Source: JAYOEY01 sp038116945
Lineage (GTDB): Bacteria > Pseudomonadota > Alphaproteobacteria > MPNO01 > UBA2964
Assembly: GCA_038116945.1 (NCBI GenBank)
Contig: JAYOEY010000012.1
Span: 1 to 64,000, forward strand
Direction of reading: 5' to 3'
DNA: 64,000 nucleotides
Under the pieces are notes generated by a model. That model saw nothing but the letters and a program-made list of their open reading frames with translations, ran no database searches and was not told where the DNA came from. The stretch's first letter is position 1. Each line of letters starts with the position of its first letter. A program made the translations under genes and the position numbers. Of this stretch, positions 37,579-45,904 are shown in pieces.

Positions 37579-38748
37579 CTATACGCGGCCCGGAGGCGGT
37601 GTCATGCCGAGGAATGCCATCCCCACCGGCTCGTAGTTCGAGACATGCGACTGCCCCTGCGCCGAAATGGTATGGATGTCTCTGAACCGGCGTTCAAAGG
37701 GATTCTCTTCGAAAATCGCATTGGTTCCGGCCGACTGGAAGGCGAAATTGACCGCTTCCCGCGCCTGATTCATCGACCATGTGATCGCGAGCCTCAAACG
37801 CGCGCGCAAATCGAGAGAGGGTACTTCGCCCGCGGACAGAACCGTCCAGTGTTCCGCGACCACGTCGCGGAGAAAGATCCTCGAAGACAGCAGTTTCGCG
37901 TTCGCGGTCGCGACACCGGACTGGATGACGGCGTTCTCCGCGAGCGGCGCGCCGCCGTGTGGCCGTTTGACCTTGGCAAGCTCTATGAACTCGTCGAGCG
38001 CCGAACGGCCGACCCCGAGCGCAAGGCTCGAGAACAGCATGCCGTAGATGGTCAGCAACGGGATGCTGTAGAGCGGGCCGAATTCGTGCCGGTCAGGCTG
38101 GCTGTCCCGCCAGGTCGTGAAGGCTTCCGGCACGAAATGATCCTTGACGACGTAATCGTCGCTTCCTGTGCCGCGCAGGCCCATCACCTGCCACACATCA
38201 ACCGGTGTGATTTCCGATTTTTTCATCAGCATCGTGCGCAGGACCGGACGGCCCTTGTCGTCGGTTGCCCGCGTGTCCTCGTCTTCGTAGACAAAGGAAT
38301 GACCGCCTACCCAGGTCGCGTTGCGGCTGCCGCTGCCGAAACGCCAGTGGCCGGTGACGCGGTAACCGCCATCGACCTTGATTGCCTTGGATTTGGGATC
38401 GGGCGGCCCCCAGGCCAGTACGGCGTCCGCGGGGTCGAACATTTCGTGGGCCACTTCCGGCGCCGTGTAGGCCGCGGACCACGTACAGCCGAGGGCCTGC
38501 CCGAGGCACCATGCCGTGCTGGCATCCTGCGACGCGACGATTTCGCACACCTCCATCAGATCCATTGGAGACGCCTCGCCGCCCCCTATTGAGCGCGGCA
38601 GGGCGGCCCGGAACAGCTGGGCCTCGTGCATTGCCTTCATGACATCCAGCGGTACCTGTCCCTCGGCTTCGGTGCGGTCGGAGGCTTCCGCGATCATTGG
38701 CGCCAGATCTCGCGCTCTCTGAACCCAGTCAATCGTCGTGCTGTTCAT
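37579..38748 (-). CDS. Acyl-CoA dehydrogenase-fold flavin monooxygenase (DszC/HsaA-like), paralog 2
   Basis: 389 residues from the ATG at 38748 with GGGAAGAAGAG upstream; the frame is open earlier, but that part looks non-coding. Same family as 21227-22411: STAWCLGQALGCTWSAAY, WRFGSGSRNATWVGGHSF, MGLRGTGSDDYVV and the C-terminal SAGTNAIFEENPFERRFRD. Expected to use reduced flavin from a partner reductase to hydroxylate an aromatic or sulfur-containing compound. First gene of an operon with the MetE-core paralog 3. Confidence 0.83.
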   Translation of the reverse strand: MNSTTIDWVQRARDLAPMIAEASDRTEAEGQVPLDVMKAMHEAQLFRAALPRSIGGGEASPMDLMEVCEIVASQDASTAWCLGQALGCTWSAAYTAPEVAHEMFDPADAVLAWGPPDPKSKAIKVDGGYRVTGHWRFGSGSRNATWVGGHSFVYEDEDTRATDDKGRPVLRTMLMKKSEITPVDVWQVMGLRGTGSDDYVVKDHFVPEAFTTWRDSQPDRHEFGPLYSIPLLTIYGMLFSSLALGVGRSALDEFIELAKVKRPHGGAPLAENAVIQSGVATANAKLLSSRIFLRDVVAEHWTVLSAGEVPSLDLRARLRLAITWSMNQAREAVNFAFQSAGTNAIFEENPFERRFRDIHTISAQGQSHVSNYEPVGMAFLGMTPPPGRV

Positions 38749-38901
38749 TCTCTTCTTCCCCGCTGCGTGCTCTTGGCATGTCTCTTCGTTTGCGGAGGCA
38801 TCATAGAATTGAACTTTCCGATCCGAAACCGCCGCCGGCCGCATTTCATCTGACATTGTCCAGGGTCTTTCTGGCCTCGGTCATTGCTGTATGGTTGAGG
38901 G

Positions 38902-39693
38902 ATGCGGACCGTTATCGCCGTCCTGGCCGGAGTCATTATAATTTTTCCCGCATTGCGGGATGCGTGGGCCTATCTGGACGCCGACGCAGCCTACAAAATG
39001 GCGCTCAGGCACCACAATCAGGCGGGACAGGGCAAGAAGAACTACAATATCGCGATGCTGCTTTACTGCCGGGCGGATGCCGACGGCCACGCCGGGGCAG
39101 CCTACGCCATCGGACGCATGTTCGAGGCCGGCCAGGGGTTCAAACGCAACAGGGCGCAGGCGGCGGCATGGTTTCACCGCGCCGCGACGCTGGGCAGCAA
39201 GGAAGCGGTCTGGTGGCGCGACGAGACTCGACGCTACCGGCGCGGACCGGCGCGATGCCCGAACGGCTGGGGGCGCGGCGGAAAAGCTGTCGTCTCGGCG
39301 CCCCGCGATATCAAGGCGCTGGTCGAAAAGCTGGCGCCGAAATTCGGTCTCGATCCCAGGCTCGTTCTCGCGGTGATATCGGTCGAATCGTCTTTCATGA
39401 CCCATGCCGTGTCGTCCGCGAAGACGCAGGGGCTGATGCAGCTGATCCCGGCGACGGCGGCGCGGTTCGGGGTGCGCGATCCGTTCAATCCGGAAGACAA
39501 TCTGCGGGGCGGGATGGCCTATCTCCAATGGCTCCTGAAAAGGTTTAAAGGCAGCGTGGCGCTGGCGCTCGCCGGCTATAACGCAGGGGAAGGCGCGGTC
39601 GACCGATACAAGGGAATACCGCCCTACAAGGAAACCCGGAACTATGTCGAGAAGATCAGGCGGCTTTACGACAGGCGGACGCACCCCTACTGA
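38902..39693 (+). CDS. Lytic transglycosylase with Sel1-like repeat region
   Basis: 263 residues. Signal peptide (VIAVLAGVIIIFPALRDAWA), then a Sel1/TPR-like stretch (AAYAIGRMFEAGQGFKRNRA, then AAAWFHRAA), then a C-terminal SLT domain of the family 1 type. Catalytic Glu in ISVESSF, then QGLMQLIPATAARFGV and LALAGYNAGEGAV. Cleaves peptidoglycan glycan strands to 1,6-anhydro ends in the periplasm, often to make room for envelope machines. It stands alone between catabolic genes. Confidence 0.9.
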   Translation: MRTVIAVLAGVIIIFPALRDAWAYLDADAAYKMALRHHNQAGQGKKNYNIAMLLYCRADADGHAGAAYAIGRMFEAGQGFKRNRAQAAAWFHRAATLGSKEAVWWRDETRRYRRGPARCPNGWGRGGKAVVSAPRDIKALVEKLAPKFGLDPRLVLAVISVESSFMTHAVSSAKTQGLMQLIPATAARFGVRDPFNPEDNLRGGMAYLQWLLKRFKGSVALALAGYNAGEGAVDRYKGIPPYKETRNYVEKIRRLYDRRTHPY

Positions 39694-39744
39694 TCGACGC
39701 AAACCCTTCCGAGCCCTATTCTGTCGATGAAACGGGGGAAAGGC

Positions 39745-41460
39745 ATGGCCCAGGACGCAAGGCAGATCCATACGGACTACGCGATCATCGGTGCAGGCTC
39801 CGCCGGCTGCGCGCTGGCCAGCCGGTTGAGCGAGAGATCGTCGAATTCGGTTCTGCTGATCGAGGCGGGGCAGGACTACCCGCCCGGAGAGGAGCCGCCC
39901 GAACTGCTCGACAGCTTCGCCGGCACCGCGCACAGCAACCCTCGCTTTACCTGGACAGGCCTTACGGCTGCCTTCAGGCCGAAGCCGGGCAATGCGCCGG
40001 ACGAGCGACCGCGACCGCGCTATACGGCGGGGCGCGTGATCGGTGGCGGCTCTTCGATCAACGGCATGTGCGCCAATCGCGGCCTGCCCAGCGACTACGA
40101 GGACTGGTCGGCGCGCGGTGCGACCGGATGGGATTGGGATGGCGTCCTGCCGGCCTTCCGCAGGATGGAAACCGATACCGATTTCGACGGTCCGTTTCAC
40201 GGCAAGGACGGCCCCGTTGGCATCCGCCGGCTGTTCGAGGATCGCTGGCCTGGCTATACGAGAAGCGTCATGCAGGCGGTCGCCGATCAGGGCTGGGAAA
40301 ACATCGCCGATCAGAACGGGGTCTATACCGACGGGTATTTTCCGCTTTCCATCAACAATATAGACGACCAGCGCATTTCGGCGGCGACGGCGTATCTCAC
40401 GCGCGACGTCCGGAGCCGGGCCAATTTCAGGATCATGGATCTGGCGCGCGCGGAACGGCTGCTGTTTGAGGGTACGAAGATCGTCGGCGTCCGGTTGCAT
40501 CGGGAAGGGGAGATTGTGGACGTCCTCGCGAAGGAGGTCATCGTCTCGATGGGCGCGATCCATTCGCCCGCCTTTCTGCTGCGTTCCGGCATCGGCCCTG
40601 CGGACGAGCTGGCGGCGCTCGGAATCGACGTGGTGGCGGACCGCAATGGGGTCGGCAAGCATCTGATGGAGCATCCCGGGGTCAATTTCGGGTCCTATAT
40701 GCGGCGCGACGCGCGGCTGACGCCCGGACTTCGACGGCAGATGCTGGCCGGACTCCGCTGGTCATCGGGGCACGAGGGCTGCCCGCCGGGCGACATGTAT
40801 TTCGTTCCGACCAACAAGGCGGCCTGGCACGATATGGGGTCACGTCTCGGGCTCGCGATGGTCTGGGTCAACAAATCCTACTCGACAGGCTCGGTTACGC
40901 TGACGTCGCCCGACATGACCGTCTTTCCCGCCGTCGATTTCGATATGTGTTCGGACCGGCGCGATCTCGACCGGCTGGTCGATGCCACGCGGATGCTGAT
41001 CCGTCTCCACGAACACCCGGCGATCCGCAATGCGGTCCATGAGATCTTCCCGATCAGCTACAGCGCCCGCGCCCGCAAGCTTGCCGTCTACAGCCCCTGG
41101 AACCGGTTTCAGACCTGGCTCGGCGGTCAGGTCATGGATGCATCCGGCCCGGTGCGGCGGATCCTGATTGAAAGGCTGATCGCCGACGGGCCCTCGCTTG
41201 ACGATCTGATGAACGACGACGCAATGGTCGAACAATGGATCCGGGAAACCGTGGTCGGACACTGGCATGCCTCCTGCACCTGCCGGATGGGTGCGGAGGA
41301 CGATCCCGGCGCTGTTACCGATCCGCACGGACGGGTCTACGGCGTTTCAGGGCTGCGCGTATGCGACGCCTCGATCTTTCCGACCGTGCCCTGCGCGAAT
41401 ACCAATATCCCGACCATCATGGTGGGTGAAAAACTCGCTTCCATCATGCTGGAGGAGTGA
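39745..41460 (+). CDS. GMC-family FAD oxidoreductase (choline dehydrogenase-like)
   Basis: 571 residues from the ATG at 39745 with GGGGAAAGG upstream; an ATG six codons earlier is in frame. N-terminal FAD-binding motif YAIIGAGSAGCALASRLSE, GMC signature region (AGRVIGGGSSINGM) and second signature (GAIHSPAFLLRSGIGP). The catalytic His is in GHWHASCTCRMG, and the C-terminal end binds FAD again (NIPTIMVGEKLA). Oxidises an alcohol to an aldehyde or acid. It is placed before the third Bug receptor, so the alcohol may be the same imported compound or a product of it. Confidence 0.9.
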   Translation: MAQDARQIHTDYAIIGAGSAGCALASRLSERSSNSVLLIEAGQDYPPGEEPPELLDSFAGTAHSNPRFTWTGLTAAFRPKPGNAPDERPRPRYTAGRVIGGGSSINGMCANRGLPSDYEDWSARGATGWDWDGVLPAFRRMETDTDFDGPFHGKDGPVGIRRLFEDRWPGYTRSVMQAVADQGWENIADQNGVYTDGYFPLSINNIDDQRISAATAYLTRDVRSRANFRIMDLARAERLLFEGTKIVGVRLHREGEIVDVLAKEVIVSMGAIHSPAFLLRSGIGPADELAALGIDVVADRNGVGKHLMEHPGVNFGSYMRRDARLTPGLRRQMLAGLRWSSGHEGCPPGDMYFVPTNKAAWHDMGSRLGLAMVWVNKSYSTGSVTLTSPDMTVFPAVDFDMCSDRRDLDRLVDATRMLIRLHEHPAIRNAVHEIFPISYSARARKLAVYSPWNRFQTWLGGQVMDASGPVRRILIERLIADGPSLDDLMNDDAMVEQWIRETVVGHWHASCTCRMGAEDDPGAVTDPHGRVYGVSGLRVCDASIFPTVPCANTNIPTIMVGEKLASIMLEE

Positions 41461-41574
41461 CGCGATTTTCCCCTGCGGGATTGCGTGTTTGGGAATTTCG
41501 CGGAACACTGTCGCGCGATTTGCCGGCAACGACCAGAATTCTCCGGCGCGCATTGACCTGACAGGGAGAAAGTC

Positions 41575-42615
41575 ATGACGAAGATTTACAGGGCCGCGCT
41601 TAGCGCTGTCGCGGTAGCAACACTTGGAATTGCCGTATCCGGCGCCGCCGCGGCGATGGACGGATACTTCAAGGACAAGACGCTCAAGATCGTTATCCCG
41701 TACGGGCCGGGCGGCACGTACGACAACTATTCCCAGGCGTTTTCGAAACATATCGGGAAGCATATCCCGGACAAGCCGACCGTCATCATTCAGCACATGC
41801 CGGGCGCCGGCGGCTCGAAGGCCATGAACTGGGCCTATAACGTGATGGCGAAGGACGGCTACAACATGCTGACGCCGCTCGACAACACGATCCTCAACCA
41901 GCTGCTTCGGCCCGAGAAGATGCGCTATGACGCGCGCAACTACACCTGGCTTGGGTCGAGCAACCAGACCAACATGGTGCTTGTCGTCCGCTCGGATACC
42001 GGCGTGAAGACCTGGAAGGATCTTCAGAAACGCAAATCGATCGGCGCGGCGGTCGGCACGGGCTCGTTCGGCTACATTATCCAGCGTCTGACGAGCGGTC
42101 TCATGAAGTTCGAACTCAAGACCGTCACAGGCTACAAGGGCTCGGCCGGCACGACACACGCCGTTGGTCAGGGCGAAGCCGAGATGAATGCCAATAACTG
42201 GCTGACCTATGCGTCACGCGTCCCGCAGTGGTTCACCGGCGACAAGCCGTTCGCTCGCGCCATCGTCCAGGTCGGCGTGTTCAAGGATCCGGCGCTGCCC
42301 AAGAGCGTGCCGCTGATTTCGGAAGTTATTTCCGATCCGCTCGATCAGAAGGTCGTCGATTTCATCGGCGTCGCGGGTCTTCTTGGGCGTGGCCTGGTCC
42401 TGCCGCCCAAGGTGCCGGCGCATACGATCAAGACGCTGCGCGCCGCCTATGACGCGATGAACGCCGATCCTGCGTTCGAGGAGGAACTCAAGAAGCGCAA
42501 GCTGCGCCTGATCCCGACCAAGGGGGAGGAGATCCAGAAGCTGGTCGCCAAGGCGGTCAATTCGGCTTCGCCTGAAGTCGTCAAGCGCGCCCGCGATGTA
42601 ATTTTCCGCAAATAG
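41575..42615 (+). CDS. Bug/TctC-type tripartite tricarboxylate receptor, paralog 3
   Basis: 346 residues. Signal peptide MTKIYRAALSAVAVATLGIA then AAAA cleavage region. Bug fold landmarks: KTLKIVIPYGPGGTYDNY and HMPGAGGSKAMNWAYN. AGGGAGAAAG precedes the ATG. A strong terminator follows. As with the other two copies, no TctA/TctB membrane partner is in the window. Confidence 0.88.
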   Translation: MTKIYRAALSAVAVATLGIAVSGAAAAMDGYFKDKTLKIVIPYGPGGTYDNYSQAFSKHIGKHIPDKPTVIIQHMPGAGGSKAMNWAYNVMAKDGYNMLTPLDNTILNQLLRPEKMRYDARNYTWLGSSNQTNMVLVVRSDTGVKTWKDLQKRKSIGAAVGTGSFGYIIQRLTSGLMKFELKTVTGYKGSAGTTHAVGQGEAEMNANNWLTYASRVPQWFTGDKPFARAIVQVGVFKDPALPKSVPLISEVISDPLDQKVVDFIGVAGLLGRGLVLPPKVPAHTIKTLRAAYDAMNADPAFEEELKKRKLRLIPTKGEEIQKLVAKAVNSASPEVVKRARDVIFRK

Positions 42616-42634
42616 GAAAATCGTCGCAAAAATT

Positions 42635-42669
42635 AACCCCGGCGGGGCGGTGGCCTCGCCGGGGTTTTT
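42635..42669 (+). terminator. Rho-independent terminator after Bug receptor 3
   Basis: Stem AACCCCGGCG / CGCCGGGGTT with a 12-base loop and five T at 42665-42669. It isolates the plus-strand receptor from the minus-strand peroxiredoxin gene that ends at 42692. Confidence 0.88.
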
Positions 42670-42691
42670 CATGTCGAAAATCCGACCTGGA

Positions 42692-43144
42692 TCAGCCGAG
42701 GTTTTTCAGATCGGCAAGAACCTCGTCCGGATGATCCACCGGCTTAACCGTCGCATAGACCTTCGCGACCTTGCCGTCGGGTCCGATCAGAACCGAGATG
42801 CGGCTCGCACGGGGCGAATCCGCTTCGGCCGCGCCATAGGCGATCGACATTGCCTTGGATTCGTCGCTCAGCAGGTCGTAAGGGAAGCTGAACTTGTCCC
42901 GGAACGCCTTGTTGTCGGCGACCGGGTCGCAGCTGATGCCGACGATCGCGGCATTCAGATTTTCAAAGTCCTGGATTCGATCACGGAATCCGTTTCCTTC
43001 GATCGTTCACCCGGGGGTATCGGCTTTCGGATACCACCAGAGCAGGGCGTAGCGTCCTGCGAAATCGTCGAGCGAGACGGCCTTGCCGTCCTGATTGCTC
43101 ACCGAAAACGCCGGCGCCTGTGCCCCTTCATTGACTAAAGCCAT
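42692..43144 (-). CDS. Probable selenocysteine-containing peroxiredoxin (in-frame TGA at catalytic position)
   Basis: Read from the ATG at 43144 (GAGGA upstream), codon 46 is TGA (43009-43007). Decoding it gives one frame of 150 residues to the TGA stop at 42692, the length of BCP/PrxQ-type peroxiredoxins. The TGA sits exactly where the peroxidatic Cys belongs: YPKADTPG-U-TIEGNGFRD against the family YPKADTPGCT. The rest is intact, including LLWWYPKAD, VGISCDP, FPYDLLSDE and RISVLIGPDG with the conserved Arg (R115). The Cys that usually resolves in this motif is Asn51; Cys72 could replace it. A hairpin follows the TGA. Such enzymes reduce H2O2 or alkyl hydroperoxides, and selenocysteine peroxiredoxins are known. 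An ordinary annotation would miss this gene or call it a pseudogene. No sel genes are in this window. Confidence 0.82.
42978..43005 (-). promoter_or_regulatory. SECIS-like hairpin after in-frame TGA
   Basis: Starting two bases after the TGA on the minus strand, CGATC pairs with GATCG (43005-43001 with 42982-42978). Inside is an asymmetric loop GAA/GT, then a second helix GGAA/TTCC closes a 5-base apical loop ACGGA with a G near its start. Size, position inside the coding region and loop G agree broadly with bacterial SECIS elements bound by SelB. The spacing from TGA to loop (13 bases) is at the short end. The fold was done by eye only. Confidence 0.55.
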
Positions 43145-43265
43145 AGGGGTTTTCCTCGCATTGCATTTCTGTCAACGCGGCGAGCCTAACACCGAATGCC
43201 GTTTGTAAAAAAGGGGCGTCAGGATAGGATCGCGAGGATTGCGGCGATTCGGGAGGATGGCTGGC

Positions 43266-43940
43266 ATGACTGGCATGAATAGAGTTGGGCGATGGGGCGT
43301 CGCCTTTGCCGCGTTGTGTGTCGCGTATTCGCCGGTTTGCGATGCGCTGTCGGCGGCGAAACCCATAGATCGCGATCAATCCATGATTCTGCTCGAGGTG
43401 GCGGGGGTGGATGCCGATCGTGTCAGGTATTTCGATCTGGGCTGGTCGGAGTCGTACGAATATCAGACACATGCGGTTCTGTATCGAGGACAGCGCGACC
43501 GTTCCCTGATGCTGTTTTTCGTTCACGTTCTCGCTCCGGACTATTACTGGTCCAGCGCCGGGGAGGTCTCCGCGGAGACCATCCGAAAGCTGTGGAAGGG
43601 GTTTCGTGACGTCGATATCTCGATTGGTCGTATGTCTCCCGGCTTCGATTCCCAGACCGACGATGCTGCAGCGCGGCCAGGATATCTCCATTTCAGGGCC
43701 GGTCCGCAGGCTTGCGTTTATCTCAGGCGAATCTCGTCGATGGGGGAAATCAATCACGGCATTACCAAAAACCGCCGAACGGAGATGGGCATTTACTGCG
43801 CGCCGGGCGTTCGCAATATTCCCGACGACGACGTTGCAAAATTGCTGGGAGAAGGGGTGAAGTTCATCGCCGAGCCACCTGGAAAGAACGGCGGAGCAAA
43901 GGTTACCTTGCGATCGTTCACGGGATCGAATGAACCATGA
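43266..43940 (+). CDS. Secreted protein of unknown function
   Basis: 224 residues from the ATG at 43266, nine bases after GGGAGG; ATGs at 43257 and 43275 are also in frame. A signal peptide is likely (WGVAFAALCVAYSPVCDALSAA). The mature part is not recognised. It has two cysteines in its second half (PQACVYLRR and GIYCAPGV) that could form a disulfide, and many aromatic residues (APDYYWSSAG). The stop overlaps the next start (ATGA), so it is co-translated with the dienelactone-hydrolase-like gene. Function unknown. Confidence 0.7.
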   Translation: MTGMNRVGRWGVAFAALCVAYSPVCDALSAAKPIDRDQSMILLEVAGVDADRVRYFDLGWSESYEYQTHAVLYRGQRDRSLMLFFVHVLAPDYYWSSAGEVSAETIRKLWKGFRDVDISIGRMSPGFDSQTDDAAARPGYLHFRAGPQACVYLRRISSMGEINHGITKNRRTEMGIYCAPGVRNIPDDDVAKLLGEGVKFIAEPPGKNGGAKVTLRSFTGSNEP

Positions 43941-44704
43941 AAGAATTTGAGGCGGAAATCTTTACCGGCGACGGCCTCATGCCGACCTTCGTCACCCATC
44001 CGGAAGAGGGAGGTCCGTTCGCGCCGATCATCCTCTTCATGGATATCTGGGGCGTTCGCGAGGAACTTCGGGAAATCGCGCGGCGCATCGCGACAGTGGG
44101 TTACTGCTGCCTGCTGCCCGACCTCTATTATCGTCAGGGCCGGATCAGTACGGAATTCCGCGACGACGACGGCCGGATGATTTCCCTGCACAAGCTCGAT
44201 CCGGAAAGGGAAAGGCAGGTGCATGCGCCCCGTTCCAAGGTCGATAACGCGATGCTGATGAAGGACACCGCGGCGCTGCTGGCCCATATCGACGGGATGG
44301 CGGCGACGCGTTCGGGGCCCGTGGGGTCCATCGGCTGGTGCATGGGCGGCTGGCTGGTGGTCAGCGCCGCCGGCCTGTTCCCCGATCGCATGCAGGCGGG
44401 CGCGTCCCTGCATGGGACGAGACTGATTTCGGAGGCGCCGGACTCCCCGCATTTGCGCGCCGAAAAGTTTCGAGGCGAACTTTACTGCGGATTCGGCGAA
44501 AAGGACCATTTCTCCCCGCCCGAACTGATCGCCGAAATGTCGGCGCTGCTTGGGTCGCTGCCGGTGAAATATTCGCATGTGGTGCATCCGGGGGCGGAAC
44601 ACGGATATGCGCTGCCCGATCGCGATATCTACGACCGTCATGCCGCAGCGCGCGACTGGGAGCGGATTTTCCCGATGTGGCGGCGGGTGCTGGGCGAAGG
44701 TTAG
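43937..44704 (+). CDS. Dienelactone hydrolase family protein, paralog 1
   Basis: 255 residues of the alpha/beta-hydrolase fold. The nucleophile elbow is GWCMGG with Cys, as in carboxymethylenebutenolidases. An acid (GEKDHFSPP) and a His (GAEHGYALPD) complete the triad. No signal peptide. In pathways of known members it opens dienelactone to maleylacetate, though many members act on other esters. Overlaps the secreted unknown by ATGA and converges on the AbrB-type gene with a 4-base overlap. Paralog at 60669. Confidence 0.87.
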   Translation: MKEFEAEIFTGDGLMPTFVTHPEEGGPFAPIILFMDIWGVREELREIARRIATVGYCCLLPDLYYRQGRISTEFRDDDGRMISLHKLDPERERQVHAPRSKVDNAMLMKDTAALLAHIDGMAATRSGPVGSIGWCMGGWLVVSAAGLFPDRMQAGASLHGTRLISEAPDSPHLRAEKFRGELYCGFGEKDHFSPPELIAEMSALLGSLPVKYSHVVHPGAEHGYALPDRDIYDRHAAARDWERIFPMWRRVLGEG

Positions 44705-45768
44705 GTTTTCGTCAGCCGCGCATGGATCGTCGTAAACAGGTTGTAGACGATCTGCGTCCCCATGTTCACGAAGATGATGCGGATCAGGTGGAAGGCGATG
44801 ACCATCGGAACGCCCACCTGAAGCGCCTGGGCGGTGATGGCCATCTCCGCCATGCCGCCAGGCGCGGTGGCGATGATCATGGTCGCGATCGGCAGGCCGA
44901 AGGCCCAGGCCAGGCCCAGGGCAACGGCAACCGATGCGATCAGGATGAAAAGGGAATTGATCAGGGCGAACGGGATAAACAGCCGGTGCCGGGCGAAAAA
45001 TGCCCGCTCGTAGCGCGCGCCGAGGATGAGCCCGAACATGAGCTGCGCGAAATCGGTCATCCAGACGGGGACCGAAGACAGTTCCACTCCGTTGATGGTC
45101 AGGACCGCCCCCATGAATATCGGAGTCAGGATATATCCGTTATGCAGGCGGCACCTTTCCGAGATTTCGCCCACCACGAATCCGGCTGCTAGCCAGATGG
45201 CCAGAACGGGCCAGTCGAGCGGCAGGTTCGGCTTATAGGGCGCGGCGTCCAGCGGAATGTTCCCGTAGGTCAGCGCGTAAGGCACCGCAATGACGACGAT
45301 GGAAACGCGCAGCGAATGGGTAACTGCGACCGGCGGAATCTGCGCGCCGTACCGTTGCGCCAGCACGACCATGGCCATGGAGCCGCCCGGTATCGACGAG
45401 AAAAATGCCGATTTGGCGTCGACTCCCGACGCCTTGCTGAGGGTCAAAGCGCCAAGTCCGCCGATCAGAAAAGCGGAGATCGTCGCCAGAAAGATGGCCC
45501 CGAGATGGGCGCCAAGCGCGGCAACGACCGGCGGCGTAAAATAGAGCGATACCGCCGACCCCAGAATGACCTGTCCAAGCTGCCGTCCATACGGCACCGA
45601 ATGGACGCGGACGCCCATCAGGTTGATCGCCGCCACGGCGACCATCGGCCCAACCATCCACGGGATCGGGGTTTCAAGCCAGTCGAACAGGGCGCCGGCC
45701 GGCAGTCCGACGGCAAAAGCGCGAAGCATGCCGGGAACGCGGTCGCGCAAGTCGGAGAGATCGATCAT
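44701..45768 (-). CDS. AbrB-family integral membrane protein (ammonia monooxygenase/AbrB duplication type)
   Basis: 355 residues, strongly hydrophobic, with about ten membrane segments and an internal duplication: IPWMVGPMVAVAAINLMG and SIPGGSMAMVVLAQ in the first half, IIATAPGGMAEMAITAQALQ in the second. This matches the Gneg_AbrB_dup family, unrelated to the AbrB DNA-binding regulator despite the name. The ATG at 45768 is chosen over a TTG five codons earlier. Transport function is presumed, substrate unknown. Its placement beside a hydrolase and a Rieske oxygenase fits organic-acid transport. Confidence 0.85.
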   Translation of the reverse strand: MIDLSDLRDRVPGMLRAFAVGLPAGALFDWLETPIPWMVGPMVAVAAINLMGVRVHSVPYGRQLGQVILGSAVSLYFTPPVVAALGAHLGAIFLATISAFLIGGLGALTLSKASGVDAKSAFFSSIPGGSMAMVVLAQRYGAQIPPVAVTHSLRVSIVVIAVPYALTYGNIPLDAAPYKPNLPLDWPVLAIWLAAGFVVGEISERCRLHNGYILTPIFMGAVLTINGVELSSVPVWMTDFAQLMFGLILGARYERAFFARHRLFIPFALINSLFILIASVAVALGLAWAFGLPIATMIIATAPGGMAEMAITAQALQVGVPMVIAFHLIRIIFVNMGTQIVYNLFTTIHARLTKT

Positions 45769-45904
45769 GGGGAACGGATACAACGAAAAACAACGCGGGA
45801 TTTCAGCATTCTAGCGGTCGTTCTCGCGGTTGGCGAGGCGGGTTGCGCGATCCCGGAATCAGGGCGTACGATTTCGCTTACCACACAAAATCAGGGAGGT
45901 CTTA

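Noticed and set aside
38881..40674. 597-residue minus-strand open frame opposite the transglycosylase and GMC genes
   Set aside because: Both plus-strand proteins have clear catalytic motifs, and the opposite frame shows only Arg-rich shadow sequence.
42650..43138. 162-residue plus-strand open frame over the peroxiredoxin
   Set aside because: It has no recognisable family and is the complement of a conserved peroxiredoxin on the minus strand.
42692..43144. Peroxiredoxin as an ordinary pseudogene
   Set aside because: A single TGA exactly at the catalytic Cys, no other damage and a hairpin after it fit selenocysteine better. It is not excluded until the sel genes are checked.
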